Below, piece after piece: positions 11,593 through 22,944 of a stretch of DNA of 53,752 bases. The first letter of the stretch is position 1. Every line of letters starts with the position of its first letter. The position numbers and the translations under genes were made by a program. Under the pieces are notes generated by a model. That model saw only the letters and a program-made list of their open reading frames with translations. It was not told the DNA's origin and searched no databases. Origin of the DNA: Mansonella perstans (Eukaryota; Nematoda; Chromadorea; Rhabditida; Onchocercidae); NCBI GenBank assembly GCA_037074765.1, contig JBAMDO010000292.1, positions 1-53,752 of the forward strand. The letters are read 5' to 3'.

Positions 11593-13296
11593 GGGAAAAA
11601 AGCGATTATAACTCTAGATATGTATAAGAATGAATCTGAGCTAATACATTAGTCTAATCTAAGGTGATAGAAACACAGAAATAAGCAAAGTCATTACAAA
11701 TATCTCATCAAACAGTAAACTTACTATCGGTGGCGCTCCGGCATTCACCAACATTCAGTGGTGATTCGAAATTATGGGAGAATCTTGGGTTGATGCGTAT
11801 TGTATTTTCAAGAAATATCAAATATTCAAAAATTATTTTATTGGATGTGATGTTTCAAAGCGAATCCTTATAAGCAATCAGAGATTATGACATTGTCGAC
11901 GAAAACTAATCGAAAATTTTGTATTATAAAAAAGTCATTGTGCAATGAAAGCTGCATCCTATCAAAGGAGATGATCGAGAACGTCAGACAACCGTAAAAA
12001 CAATAGGAAGAATATTCAGGCATGTAGAAGCATCAGATGAAAGTCTGGAGCATTTCAGCATTGAAATTTGTACTGGTAGTGGATTCCAGAATGAACGAAA
12101 CGGTAATACAATCCCTTGATCATTTGAAGAAATGAAGATTCCGGGAAAATTTGTGAAAAATTTAGTACAACTAAATTCAATCAACGCATCACTTAACTTG
12201 GCTGGGTCTTTCTAATCACTACCACACAAAAATCATAATACAAATGAAACTCCTTGCTAACTGTATCACATTTTCTGTCTATTAATAAACCGTTATTTCA
12301 AATGATTCACCTAAAAATGCTTCACCGCCAAACTCACTACCAAAACTTTCAACAACATTATTTATAATATCATCATTAAACTTTTTTTAGATTTTTATTG
12401 AAATTATTTTAAAAAATCTAATAAATTGCTGCCAATGCAATAGACATGAAAATAATGAAAGTAAAAAAAAAAAAACATTGTACAACTGATAGTTATCAAT
12501 TCAATTGCGTCGCAAATTTTGCACAAAAAAGTGAGACAATCATTTCGATAAACAGCTGGTACTGCACTAGTAACTTTATCGATTTCATCATTATTTTGAA
12601 CAAAGTGATAACCTCTCGACATTCCCTGATAATCCTCATTATACTGCTTCCCAGATGTTGATGATTGAAGAGAATAGTGATCTGAAGTAGCATTAAAATT
12701 ACATCACATCATGCCTAAAAACATTCAGAAAAACTATTGATCGTCTGCTACGCATAAATTATTAATGTTCACTGTATGCACTGTAATAATACTGTATTAC
12801 TGTAGTAAATGGCAATTTAATTAGCGCAAATAGATGAGTGCAGTAATAGCCACACATAGAAAACATATTAAGCAATAGAATTTAATCTATATTATTACTT
12901 TTTTATTACTAAGTGGAAAACTCATTCAAATATGTTTTCGGAATAAAAAGATAATTTTTTCTTTTTTATATCTTATCACTCCACTACCATTGCCTTACAA
13001 GTACGGATTGGAACTTCTTCCTTCTCTTCCTCACCGTAAATTCTCTCATTTGCCTTCATTTGTCCACTTCCGCGTCTGTTTATATGTTTGTGTTTTGTGT
13101 TTTGTGTATATGTGTGTTTATCTATAAAGTCTATACTGACGGCCATAACTTCTATTTCCAGTTTTGCTCCATTTTTCAGCTAAACTTTTATCACCAATCT
13201 CTAAAAGTGCCATCTGAAATCTAATGATTTGCTCGTTTGTTCTATTCATAGTTTGTGTTTTGCGTAAATTATTGACACATTATCGGTATTTCATAT
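11593..13296. other. Non-coding stretch, nothing certain
   Basis: AT-rich. A few short open frames overlap on both strands with no splice context. A GC-richer segment at 11930-12190 has broken frames (fragments such as RIFRHVEASDESLEHFS) and might be a gene relic. A TTTTGTG/TGTGT-rich patch lies at 13080-13125. Confidence 0.35.
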
Positions 13297-13407
13297 ATGG
13301 AAAGCGTAAAGCTACGGCAAGTCACAGAAGGTGCCAGGAAGCTCTCATCAGATGTCGCGGCACTAATTTGCTTCTTCGTTGAAGCAGTAAACATATCGAA
13401 TTACTGA
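13297..13407 (+). CDS. Short ORF, faintly CENP-X/MHF2-like
   Basis: Thirty-six codons starting ATGGAAAGC. The segment KLSSDVAALICFFVEAV is reminiscent of the histone-fold protein CENP-X (MHF2), whose family has K-[IV]-S-x-D-A-L...F-V-x-E-A. Several residues of that motif are missing here, so the resemblance is weak. After the EA codons there is a possible donor (GTAAAC) at 13387. A second open frame, shifted by one base, follows at 13411-13500 (GREELLTILEHIRF), roughly where the CENP-X C-terminal helix would be. The acceptor needed to join them is poor. This is either a small gene with a frame error, a relic, or chance. Confidence 0.2.
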   Translation: MESVKLRQVTEGARKLSSDVAALICFFVEAVNISNY

Positions 13408-13988
13408 AATGAAATATAATGATGGGCGGGAGGAGTTATTGACAATCTTGGAGCATATTCGTTTTCGCAGTAACTTGGAGAACATTGGCGATTATCAATT
13501 CTCATAAAAAGAGCAGATTTACAAAAGGATCTAATTTCTACGACGACTACAGAAATGGGAATACGGATAAATTCCCTTCATTCTTGATAAATTGACGAAA
13601 TTAAATTCAAAATCAGAGCAGAAATAAGGAATAAATAAATGGAATTTATGGTCAATCATCAGTTTCTTCGTTCTCTTTCTATCGATATTTCCTCGTTTAC
13701 AAATATGCCTTTATCTTCTAGAAAATCCTTTCACACATCTTTTTCGCTACAGAACGTCTTTTTGCTGATTTTTATCATTATTACAATCCTTACATCTGGA
13801 AAAAATATTTTGAAAAAATCATAGATTAAAATCCACTTAGTTTTACTGTATCATAATCATTTGAACAAGTATGATTACAGAACGGTAGTCCAGAAAATGC
13901 TTTTAAGTAGCTTCGAATGATTGTTATGAACAGAAATGACTACTGAAATACGAAAATCCAACTTATCTATTAGAAAAGCTTTTCCAGA

Positions 13989-15075
13989 ATGTCAATAGAA
14001 GAGAAATTCCAGGCTGCTGCAAATATTGTTCAGAAAATGCCGAAAGATGGTAAAGACTTTATTTTGATATATTAAATGTTAGCTTTTCATCGACCAAAAA
14101 TTTGCTGTGCAGAATGTTGTTGCTGTTATGGTTAAAGCTTGTTTCGTCAGAAGTTCTAAAAAAAAAAGATTTCTGACGATTTACTACCTGTGAATAGAAA
14201 GCTATTTTCGCCTTTCCGAATTAATTTCATAGCACTAATTTTGAATGCAATGATTATTAGTAGAACAATTACTAGATTAGACTAGGACACATTGTTTTAG
14301 TCTGATTTAGGTTTGAGATCAGCTAATTAACATTCAGCTATTAAAACCGACTCGAATCTCTAAATTAACGATAAAATGATTTAAATTATCAATACTCAAT
14401 GAGTTTATTTAGTCATATCCGGTATATACAGGCCGATCAAACAGTTGTGCCTACATAGCTGGAAGATGTTCCGCTTTGTGTACATATTATGTGACCAACT
14501 ACGAAAACATATAATGATTGAAAATGATTAAGATGTCTCAATTAATGATGTGTTGTAGGACCAATGGTACCAACGAATGATGAAAAACTTATGTTCTACT
14601 CTCTATACAAGCAAGCAACAGAGGGTAAGAATAAAAAAGCACGACCTGGTTACCTGAATTTTATCGAGAAAGCAAAATGGTTTCTGCTCAATTTATTAGT
14701 TTTTGTTTTTTTTTTTTCTTTTAAATTTTAAAGGTAAAAAATGATTTTCTGGAAAATGAAGAGACGGAATTGCTATGAAAATTCCTCAACCTATCCAGTA
14801 TTTCCGAAATTTTGGGCAGGAGCTCCAAATATCGTTCTGCTTAAGAGGAAACGAAAGAACATATTGGAAATAAAAGCATAGTCTACAATTTGCTAATTTT
14901 CAGGGAGGCATGGAAAAAACTAGGTGAAATGTCATCAGAAGAGGCAAAAAAGGAATATGTTAATTTAGTGAAAAAAATTATCGATAAGATGTCGCAGGTA
15001 CTGGATATAAAGCAATGGCTTCAACGAACTGATTCTGTGTTGTCAGAGAAACTTGCTTTAATTACAGCAGAATAA
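13989..15075 (+). CDS. Acyl-CoA-binding protein
   Basis: Binds long-chain acyl-CoA esters in the cytosol, buffering and delivering them for lipid metabolism. Exons 13989-14049, 14559-14679 and 14904-15075 join in phase to 117 aa. The ACB domain fills residues 1-85: FQAAANIVQ (helix 1), LMFYSLYKQATEG with the ligand-binding Tyr and Lys, RPGYLNFIEKAKWEAWKKLG, and the helix-4 tyrosine in KKEYVNLV. Typical stand-alone members end near residue 87; here about 30 further residues (QVLDIKQWLQ...ITAE) form a probable extra helix. The start codon lies 1 nt after a strong acceptor (CTTTTCCAG), which fits spliced-leader trans-splicing. AATAAA is at 15146-15151. The identification is firm; which nematode paralogue it is cannot be told. 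Confidence 0.93.
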
Positions 15076-15145
15076 TTATAAAATATTGTGATGAATGACT
15101 CATAGTGCTGCAAATATTACCATCATCGAAATAAGTTCTACTGTC

Positions 15146-15151
15146 AATAAA
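15146..15151 (+). terminator. Poly(A) signal of the acyl-CoA-binding protein gene
   Basis: AATAAA 70 nt after the stop codon, followed by AT-rich sequence. Confidence 0.6.
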
Positions 15152-16180
15152 AATTCCAATACCGAATCTTTTGATAGCAGAATCCTCGATTGAAGATTCT
15201 CGGCAGATGTTTGGTTGTTATTCTTTTTTAGAAGCATAAATGGATTTTTTTTCTTCCAGATAATCTCGCAAAATCTTTTCTATTAAGAAAAAGCCTTTGA
15301 ACACTTTATTATGTAAACACTGACTGAGTAAAGTTGGACACATACAGCTGAATATTTGTCTATCAATGTATTTCCAGAGTCAATGACACTTCTTCAAAGC
15401 CACCTCAATCAACTTCCAATAAATTTAAAAATTTGTTTTTTAAAGCCATCTCCAAACATAATATGGCTATTTGTACTGGCTGGAAATTTTGGCCATACAC
15501 CTTTCAATACATTTATTTCCAGAGTAAAGCGAAGGATGCTAGTGCTGTCGCAAGGATCATCCGAATTAACAGCTTATTTCTATGTTAATTGGTTTTCACA
15601 TAGTACAAGTAGCAATTTATCTGACTTTTCATACTTATTAATGTTTTGATAAAAAAAAAACTTATGGTTCTTAGGTGAGAACAAATGAGCTGAATCAGCT
15701 GCTAGAAAAACCTTAAACTGTCGATGTAGTGCTTTCTGCCAAACCAATTTTTTTGACATTTAATGTTTAATTATTACAGATAGATTAAAGTTAAGCTGTA
15801 AGTTTTTTAACATTTAAGTGTTCCTAATTCCTTAAAACAACTCGTTTTGTGTAAAACTTCGGCTTGATAGTCGAATTCATGAGTGTTATCGAAATATTGT
15901 AAGGAAATATTGTCTGAATCAAGTCTAAATTATCATATTTTAAAGTTGTCCAGTAATTAAACTCCCGCTATATAATGAGTTAAAATCATCCAGAACGATT
16001 CATTCATCCAATATTCTCCAAGTAGATATTTATTTCGATCGTTCGATTGTTCATTCATATAATCTTATTTAATATTCCTCATTATTTTCCGATCTTATTT
16101 TCCTATCTTCAAGAAAAATATATCAATCTTCACTTTTTTTTCAAATATGCAAAAATTAATTGATTAAAAGTGATTTCCCG
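15152..16180. other. Intergenic, nothing recognised
   Basis: AT-rich sequence with only one 97-codon open frame (15356-15649) that has no splice context, no motif and low-complexity composition. It is taken as chance. Confidence 0.4.
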
Positions 16181-16204
16181 AAAATCAATCTTGTTATGCA
16201 AATT

Positions 16205-16287
16205 TTTTTGACGACGAATGTCGTAAATTACAGTGACTGCCAGATAATCTTTGCCGAGCTCGAACCTCAAACTTGGGTAATTAAACT
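16205..16287 (-). ncRNA. SL1 spliced-leader-like sequence
   Basis: On the minus strand, 16286 down to 16266 matches 21 consecutive bases of the 22-nt nematode SL1 leader (…TTACCCAAGTTTGAG); only the first base differs (A instead of G at 16287). A match this long is not chance. The leader ends at GAG followed by GT, as the leader/intron junction of an SL RNA gene does. Downstream is a possible hairpin (ACGAC...GTCGT), but the usual Sm site (AATTTTGG) is not evident. The sequence after the leader is also open for about 40 codons (FELGKDYLAVTVIYD...). It may therefore be a divergent SL RNA gene, a genomic copy of a trans-spliced mRNA, or a retrotransposon target relic. Confidence 0.45.
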
Positions 16288-16400
16288 TTTATTAGAAGAA
16301 ATGGATAACGCGGCAGTTACGTAACAATTATATAGAACGCATATTTAATGGTAAAATTAATATAAAAATGGTGATAATAACAGAACCAGTAGTCGTTGAT

Positions 16401-19286
16401 GTGAGTAGACTCAAAAATGGTAGTGGGCTGATGATTGATAGTTTAAATAGTAGTAAATGAGTGCTGTAGGCAGAGAAAGCTAGTCTTAATGAGCTGAGTT
16501 AAAAGAAACTGAAGCTCATAAAAGAACGAAATCCTTTGTAAAGACAAGCGTGATTTAAAAAGCACAATACATTACATGTAAGCATAATCATCAAACAAAG
16601 AATTTCATGACATAGTTACACAATGGCTTTGTTTAGTAAGATTGCTACAGCTGCCTCCTCGTTAGTTTATGATAGGAAAGAGGTTTGACAGATTATTATT
16701 GGATGTGAGTTTAGACTACAACAAAGATATAGGATATAAATCTAAACATTATGAAATTAATTACATGGTTCGTAAAGACATTAACATTCATTTTACAATT
16801 TAATTTATTGACCTATTGGAAGTTTCGCGTCATGAAATCCGCGACAACGAACTTGCAGTTTCCATATCAAAATATCGCTCTGATTAACATCGAAGAATCA
16901 TCAGCACTTTTTAAATCTTTGACATTAGCTGTTAAAGCACTTTAAAAACCAAGTTAGTGCAGGAAGATTTACACCCCTCTGAAATATCAGTATCATAATA
17001 AGAGTCGTCCACGCCTTCGATTATGTTTAATTGTTTTTGTTCTCTGATTATGTTATCATATATTTGGAGTGTTTGATGATTGATACCGGGAAATTTAGCA
17101 TGTGTGGGAGATAAAGTGATGTATGAGAGATGTAATGAATTTAGATGAGCTATTTGAGAGGAAAATTCGAAACATATAGACTATCAGAAATTAGATCGGG
17201 AGCAGAATTGATAGGAGGAAAATTGATAAGATAGAAGAAATAGGTTGAAACGATGGGATGAGGCACAAAGGATTATACGTTTTCTTTACCTATCTCAAGT
17301 TTTCCTTATCTGTCTCCGGAAGACTTGCGGAAGATTGTATTGAAATGGATCACAGAAAAGAGTCAAATTTAGAAGGTGATCAGATAATTTCGTGAAAACA
17401 GCTTGAACTGCTACTATTCTGAAATTTATACGGTACTGTTACTATTTTGGAATTATAACGTATTTTCTGATATTTTTTTTAGCTCAAAATAAAGTTTAGT
17501 AGATTTCTACTTAAGTTACTAAGTTAATTTTAATCTTAAAAGATCTGAAAATTAACTGAAGAACGTATAATTAATTATTCCATTGAATGAATTGAATACA
17601 ATAATTTAATTTAAAAAACTTTTCAGGAAAATCAATGAATATGAAAAAAAGCTAATTTTAATTTATTTGTGTTTATTTGGCAAAAAAAAAAGTTTTCGTA
17701 CTTACAGTATTTGTTTCTATATAATCATAATAATAATTTCATGATTAATTTCAGGTTTTATTTGTAATTTCTATTGTTAGATCAAGAAGCATGTCATCAA
17801 CCAAAATGTTTACATAGTGCGAAATATTCTGCAAAGTCCAGAAATTCCTTAAATGGGAAATAATCCGGAAAACTTGACACAACTGACTAATTCAAACGAT
17901 ATGCAAGATGATGGAATAAATCGTATCAGACAACAAATGATGAAGTAGTGAATCATTTCACGATGTCTACGATCATTACGTTCTGTGAAAAATATGCGAC
18001 ATCGTACGAAGCACAAAAGCAATGAAGAAAAAATATGAAAAATATAAGCAGTTCAAAATGTAATTTGAAAAAACCAAAAAGTGTTTTTTCATAGCTTTTG
18101 AATCTGTTAGTTTTTTTTCGTTATTTCCTGACACATTTAGAGAATATTCAATTTTTCCTTCAAATTAATTGCTATAATATTTAATTACATCTTTTCTCAT
18201 TTCTTTTTTTTTTTGATCCAAATTTTCTTTTTTAACAATTTGAATTAATGCAATAAAAGTTTCAATTATTAATTCAAATTAATATAATGAAAGATTAATG
18301 AAGAAACTATTATTTTTGAACTTTATAGTTTTCTTACACTAATAAAAAAGAAAAAATGATCCATAATAATACAATGTTCATATGAATAAACTGAAACAAC
18401 AATTAAAATTCACTTTTCTTATTTACTTTGTCAAATTACTTTTTAACTAAATATTAAGCAATGAAAAAAATCTCTCTAATATTAATATATAATGTATCAG
18501 CGGTGAAATTTTTATAATCCATCAAATAGCAAAAGTTACCTTCCATAAAAAATTTGAAAAAATATTCAATTCAATGTCAAGAGTAATTTCGAACATATTT
18601 AGAGTACATAATTATTATCTTACTAATAATTACTTTTTTAATTTTTGTACCATCTTTACTGTTTATTATTTTAATTTTCTATTTATATACCGCTGATTCG
18701 TAGATCACAGATAATCCGACAGTATATTCAACTCAATTTCAAGAGTAATTTTGAATATCTTTAGAGTATTTCGTTATTATTTTATTATTAATTACTTTTC
18801 CAGTATCTTTACTTTAGTTTCATTTTACTTTCAAAAGCTTACTCATGATACGGTAAATAGTGCACAACATCTATCTGTCCACTGAAGTCGTCTGCGTCTT
18901 TCATTATGTCTAATTGTTTTTATTCTCTTATTATGTTAACTGATCGCCTTTTTTTTCTCAATAATTGTCTCTGGTCGGATAAAATGATCTATCAGTAAAT
19001 AGAAGAGTATGACAGAGTATAAGTTTTGCACGTAATGTATTATTAGTAAGACAATTGCATGTTTCTTTGCTGGAGAGGGTTATTGATAGATTAGAAAATG
19101 TAATCTTTATTATATAACTTTTTATTGTATTGTATTGAATAGTTTGTTCTTTCTTATAATAGACGATAAATACACTGTTTTTGAAATTTAGTATTTTATT
19201 TGTATTTCAGTTATTTAGTAGTATAGAATTTAACTTTTGACAACCGTTTTCCAGTTATATAATTTAAAGTATTTAATTTTTTTCAG
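16401..19286. other. Upstream region or first intron of the zinc-finger gene
   Basis: No firm gene. Two possible phase-0 first exons precede it: 16368-16400 (MVIITEPVVVD before GTGAGT) and 16623-16682 (MALFSKIATAASSL... before GTTTGA). Both could join the exon at 19287, but that exon also carries its own ATG right after an acceptor. Weak direct repeats are present at 17003-17060 / 18885-18945 and 18560-18660 / 18720-18820. The rest is AT-rich. Confidence 0.35.
18560..18820. repeat. Direct repeat, two units of about 100 bp
   Basis: Units at about 18560-18660 and 18720-18820 share AATTCAATGTCAAGAGTAAT / AACTCAATTTCAAGAGTAAT and the following TTTAGAGTA...TTATTA...TAATTACTTTT blocks, with scattered substitutions. 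Confidence 0.7.
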
Positions 19287-19289
19287 CAA

Positions 19290-20968
19290 ATGAATACGAA
19301 CTTAGCTAGCGATTGCCAAATTGGCCCAAATTTGCAAAATTTGGCAGACTTAAAAAATTATCTGCGCAAAGAGCAGCCGCTGTATTTCCAAGCATTGGAA
19401 GGATATTTAATGAATGCGGCGAATTTAGTATGTTTTTTTTTTCTAATATTTATTTGTGTTATGGTAAAGTAGGGTGAATTTTTGTATAAAGAATAACCTA
19501 ATAAATAAATAATTTCTGATTTTCCTTACTAATATTGCGATCAAAATTGATATAAGAGGAGTGAACAAAGGCTATGCAAATGAAGACTTATTTTTTTTTT
19601 AATGAAATTATCACGGAGGGCATTTAGTATAAAGTGTGTGTTTCACTGAACTCTTTATTAATTGGTTTAACTGGTTCTTCTTCAGATTAACAACTTAAGA
19701 GGAAGATTGGAGCGAAATGATGAAGGAGAAAAAGTGGACGCTCCAAGATCGGAATTATTAGAAAGCGCAAGTCTTCCATCAACTCGAGACGAACTGCACG
19801 GAGTGGTGGAAGCAGTACCACTACTGGTGCAAGATGAGGAAGAAGAAAACGAGTTGATGGAGAGGCGACAGGCACCACACGAGCCCTTCCTCAACGAGGA
19901 AAGTGCCGATGTAGCGCCAAGAGCGTTTCCGGACCCCAGTGACGGTCCGGAAACGACGAGAAGCGGTGACAGTGCGCGAAATTGTATTGTAAGTTCATTT
20001 TTATACAAATGTGATAAAAACTACTAATTATAAAGACATTATAAAATGCAAAACTGAACTTATTTTGTCGGCTCATTTAAAAAAGAAAAAATTATGACAT
20101 TATTTATTTTATAATGCATTCATTTGGAAAATATGAGCAGCTTGCTGAGCGAGTAAGCAAGGAGAATGATTTGCGGTTATTTATGTAATTTATTATTGGT
20201 TATTTATTATTTATGTTGTGAATATATGTTTCAGACGTTCCCGGACCGTACGAGTTCCGATAGTAGCGATAGAAAGGCGCAGAAAAGCACCAGTTGGGTC
20301 GGAAGCCTTCCATGTGTCGGAAGTGGAAGGTTTACCAAATCAATATGCGGAACAACTGGTTGTGCCGGAAATCGACCCGTATAGGGTGAATCGTAATGCC
20401 GACGGGTCAGTAATAATTGGTAAGTTTAAGAGTGTTTAATTCTCAGATTAAAATTTTGCACGAATTTATATGAATTTAATACATGTAATCTTTGTAGAAT
20501 GCGGTATGTGCCCTAAGGAATTTGGAACTGTAAAGGGATGGCGAATCCATGCGGCCAAAACGCATCGAGGAAACGGTGAGCTTCTTGGAATTTATACATT
20601 AGGTTCAGTTTTTTGAAGGAATTTTTTATATTTATTTTACCTAAGCACTTTAAATACAATATACCTATTTCAGGCTTTTGTCAGCAGTGCGGCCATTTCA
20701 TTCGCATGCCGCATATCCGTTCCGACGAGGAAATCGCAGCAACGATGGAGCTCCATTCTTTGGAATGGTGTCCCAATGCCACGAAGGCTGCAATGAATGA
20801 AAGAGCCGTGAAACGTAGAAGGCTCCAGCTAGTGGGCAGGAACGATGATGCAGAGCGGTATTACATTCCCGGTAAATAAACAGTTCTCTTTTTTTCAAAA
20901 ATAGGAAATTATTGTATTAAATATCCCTTCCCGGTCAATATTTGCTTTATATTTCAGGTGCACAGTAA
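19290..20968 (+). CDS. C2H2-type zinc-finger protein
   Basis: Exons: 19290-19427, 19686-19988, 20235-20419, 20498-20575, 20674-20871, 20958-20968. The N-terminal exon is helical ([15 protein letters not shown]). Exon 2 is acidic (QDEEEENEL), exon 3 basic. Exon 4 carries a finger of form C-x2-C-x12-H-x4-H ([20 protein letters not shown] then TH). Exon 5 follows with CQQCGHF and later H/C residues (ELHSLEWC) that could complete a second, unusual metal site. The likely role is nucleic-acid binding; the exact target is unknown. The ATG lies 3 nt after a strong acceptor (TTTTTTTCAG), so trans-splicing there is plausible. Phases agree everywhere except exon 2 to exon 3, where the direct join leads to a stop at 20382. 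The alternative frame stays open from about 19912 through exon 3 into the finger, so a one-base error or frameshift in late exon 2 is likely. The exons are GC-rich for this region. Confidence 0.7.
19926..19953. repeat. Perfect 10-bp inverted repeat in the zinc-finger exon
   Basis: TTTCCGGACC and GGTCCGGAAA flank an 8-nt loop (CCAGTGAC). It lies inside the zinc-finger exon, exactly where the two candidate reading frames must switch. A related TTCCCGGACCGTAC occurs at the start of the next exon. Confidence 0.8.
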
Positions 20969-21422
20969 TAAGCGATTCGATCCATTCATTCCGATAATGA
21001 TCACTGCTATCCAAACTTCGTCTTTCGCTCCAGTTTTCTTCTATCCACGCAGATAATTCTTTCAAAGTTTTTTTTGCAATTTTATTAAATTTTTTTTGTT
21101 TTGTTTTTGTTTTACTTTATATACAAAGTTGCTAATTGTTGAATTATTATTTTTCTTACTTATTATTATTTCCCAAGTCCTTTATTATCGTGAAAAAAAT
21201 CACAACGAAAGTTTCGAATTTCCGACTTCACTTCCGCTTTTCATAGATGAAATAATTCTTTCGAATTTCAAATCACGTGATAAATTTGGAAAAACGTGAC
21301 CTGAAATCGTTTAGTAGTCAAAAAAACTGTTTGGCATTTCAAATTGCTTTTCATTTTGGTTGTGATTTTTTCCATGTGTTTGCGCTCATTTTTTTTCTAA
21401 CATTGTTGTTTTACTAACGTTT
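20969..21422. other. 3' region of the zinc-finger gene
   Basis: Presumed 3' UTR running into the diverged duplication at 21130. The first AATAAA on this strand is at 21426, next to the purine tract; a closer signal was not seen. Confidence 0.35.
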
Positions 21423-22880
21423 TGAAATAAAAAAAAAAGCAGTAAAAAATAAGAAAATAAAAAAGAAACAAAAAAAAGAAAAAAAAGGTAATTAAAAAGA
21501 AAAGAAAAAAGGAATAAAAAATGAAAAAAAAAAAAGAAAAAAGAAGCAAAAAAATGTAAAAAAAGAAAAGAAAAAAGGAATAAAAAAAGAAAAAAACAAA
21601 AAAAAAAGAAAAAAGAACAAAAAATAAGAAAAAGAAAAGAAAAAATAATAAAAAAGAGAAGAAAAAAGAAAAAAGATCAAAAAAATGAAAAAAAAAACAA
21701 AAAATAAAAAAATGGAAAAATTAAAAAAAGAAAAAATCAAAATGATCAGCTATATTTCTTTTGTTATTTGCAGTGACATTAAATGCCAAACAATTGAATT
21801 CAAAGTTGGGGAAATTTAAACATTTTAAGACATTGTAGAAAAGTGCTTGCGCCTACTATGCATCATTTTCGGTGCTGTCAAAAAGTGAAATAAATCCTTT
21901 GGGAAACTTACTTTGACTACCATAAAATTTGATCATAACATACTAAATATCAAATGAATTTGAATTCAATTGTTTCTTCATTTTAATTACCTGGTCTAGC
22001 AAATTTTTTACTGTTCTTATTTCTTTATTTTGTTATCAAGATGACACTGTTGATAGTCAAATGTTTTTATTGGTTTGTCAGTTATTACTAATGGCTTTCT
22101 ATGTTGCTTATTGTTTCTAAGTTTGCTAAATTTTTCTGTTAAATTTGCAATATACGGTACCAACTCATTGAATTTTAATTTTATATATTTAACTCGCAGA
22201 ATTGTATAATGCTTTAGGATAATTTGATTTTGAGCACGAGGCAGTTAGAAATTTTGAAGTTTTTCGTTTATTAGTTAGAGGAGAGAGAATTATTTAGAAG
22301 GGCGATTTCATTTTTGTTGAAATTTAATAATTTTTATACTTTAATTTAAGCATTCTTTTTGATTTAGATCTGACAGTTTAAAAAGTTGACGATTCTTCTA
22401 ATTAATTATGAAATGAATCACAAGTTGGTAGCAGTGTTGCTATTATTTTACCCGAATTGGCATGATCGAAAGTAAACATGTGGTCATGTCTACGATTTTT
22501 TTTCTTTTTCATTTAAGTTAGAACATAAAAAATGTTAGGTTTTGAAATTATGGAGAAAAATTTTTTGATTTCCGAATTCTTTTAATACAATTTTAATCCT
22601 CAAGGTGAGTTTCTGAACTTTTGATTTCTTTCTTTAATTTTTGGAATATATTTCAAAATTAGAAATTTTTTGAAGTTTTTCATTTATTAGTTTTGGATAT
22701 ATTTCCGAAACAGTTAAATTTTGTGTGTGATTTTTTAGAATACACTCTTTTCAGATCTTTGATTTTTCGTGAATTTTTGAACATTTACAATAGATTTTAA
22801 ACAGCAGAATGGTTTTTTAAACTCCTGCTTTTCTCCACATTTTCGAGATACACTTTTACTTTTATATCGTTTGGGATATT
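21130..22880. repeat. Diverged duplication, right partner
   Basis: Counterpart of 9875-11200, interrupted by extra sequence at about 21300-21765 (purine tract) and a 50-bp insertion near 22240. It begins about 160 bp after the stop codon of the zinc-finger gene. Its second half is itself repeated once more at 22945-23450. Confidence 0.78.
21425..21745. repeat. Purine-only tract, AAAAAG-type low complexity
   Basis: About 320 bp consisting almost only of A and G on the plus strand (units such as AAAAAAGAAAAG), with rare T and C. It is an insertion relative to the matching duplication at 9875-11200. The Phe-rich reading of the other strand is an artefact of composition. Confidence 0.9.
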
Positions 22881-22944
22881 CTTTTTTACCTATTATTTTT
22901 GCCTATTATTGATTTTTTACCTATTTTACCTGATATTCTTTTTT

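Noticed and set aside
11930..12190. GC-richer block with broken frames and a 66-codon minus-strand frame
   Set aside because: No single frame survives and no family was recognised; at most an old relic.
15356..15649. 97-codon plus-strand frame
   Set aside because: No recognisable motif, no splice context and irregular composition; likely chance.
16623..16688. Short ORF MALFSKIATAASSLVYDRKEV as a first exon
   Set aside because: Donor GTTTGA is weak and the zinc-finger gene has a better start at 19290; kept only as an alternative.
21492..21740. 82-codon Phe/Ser-rich frame on the minus strand
   Set aside because: It is the complement of a purine-only tract; open because the composition lacks stop codons.
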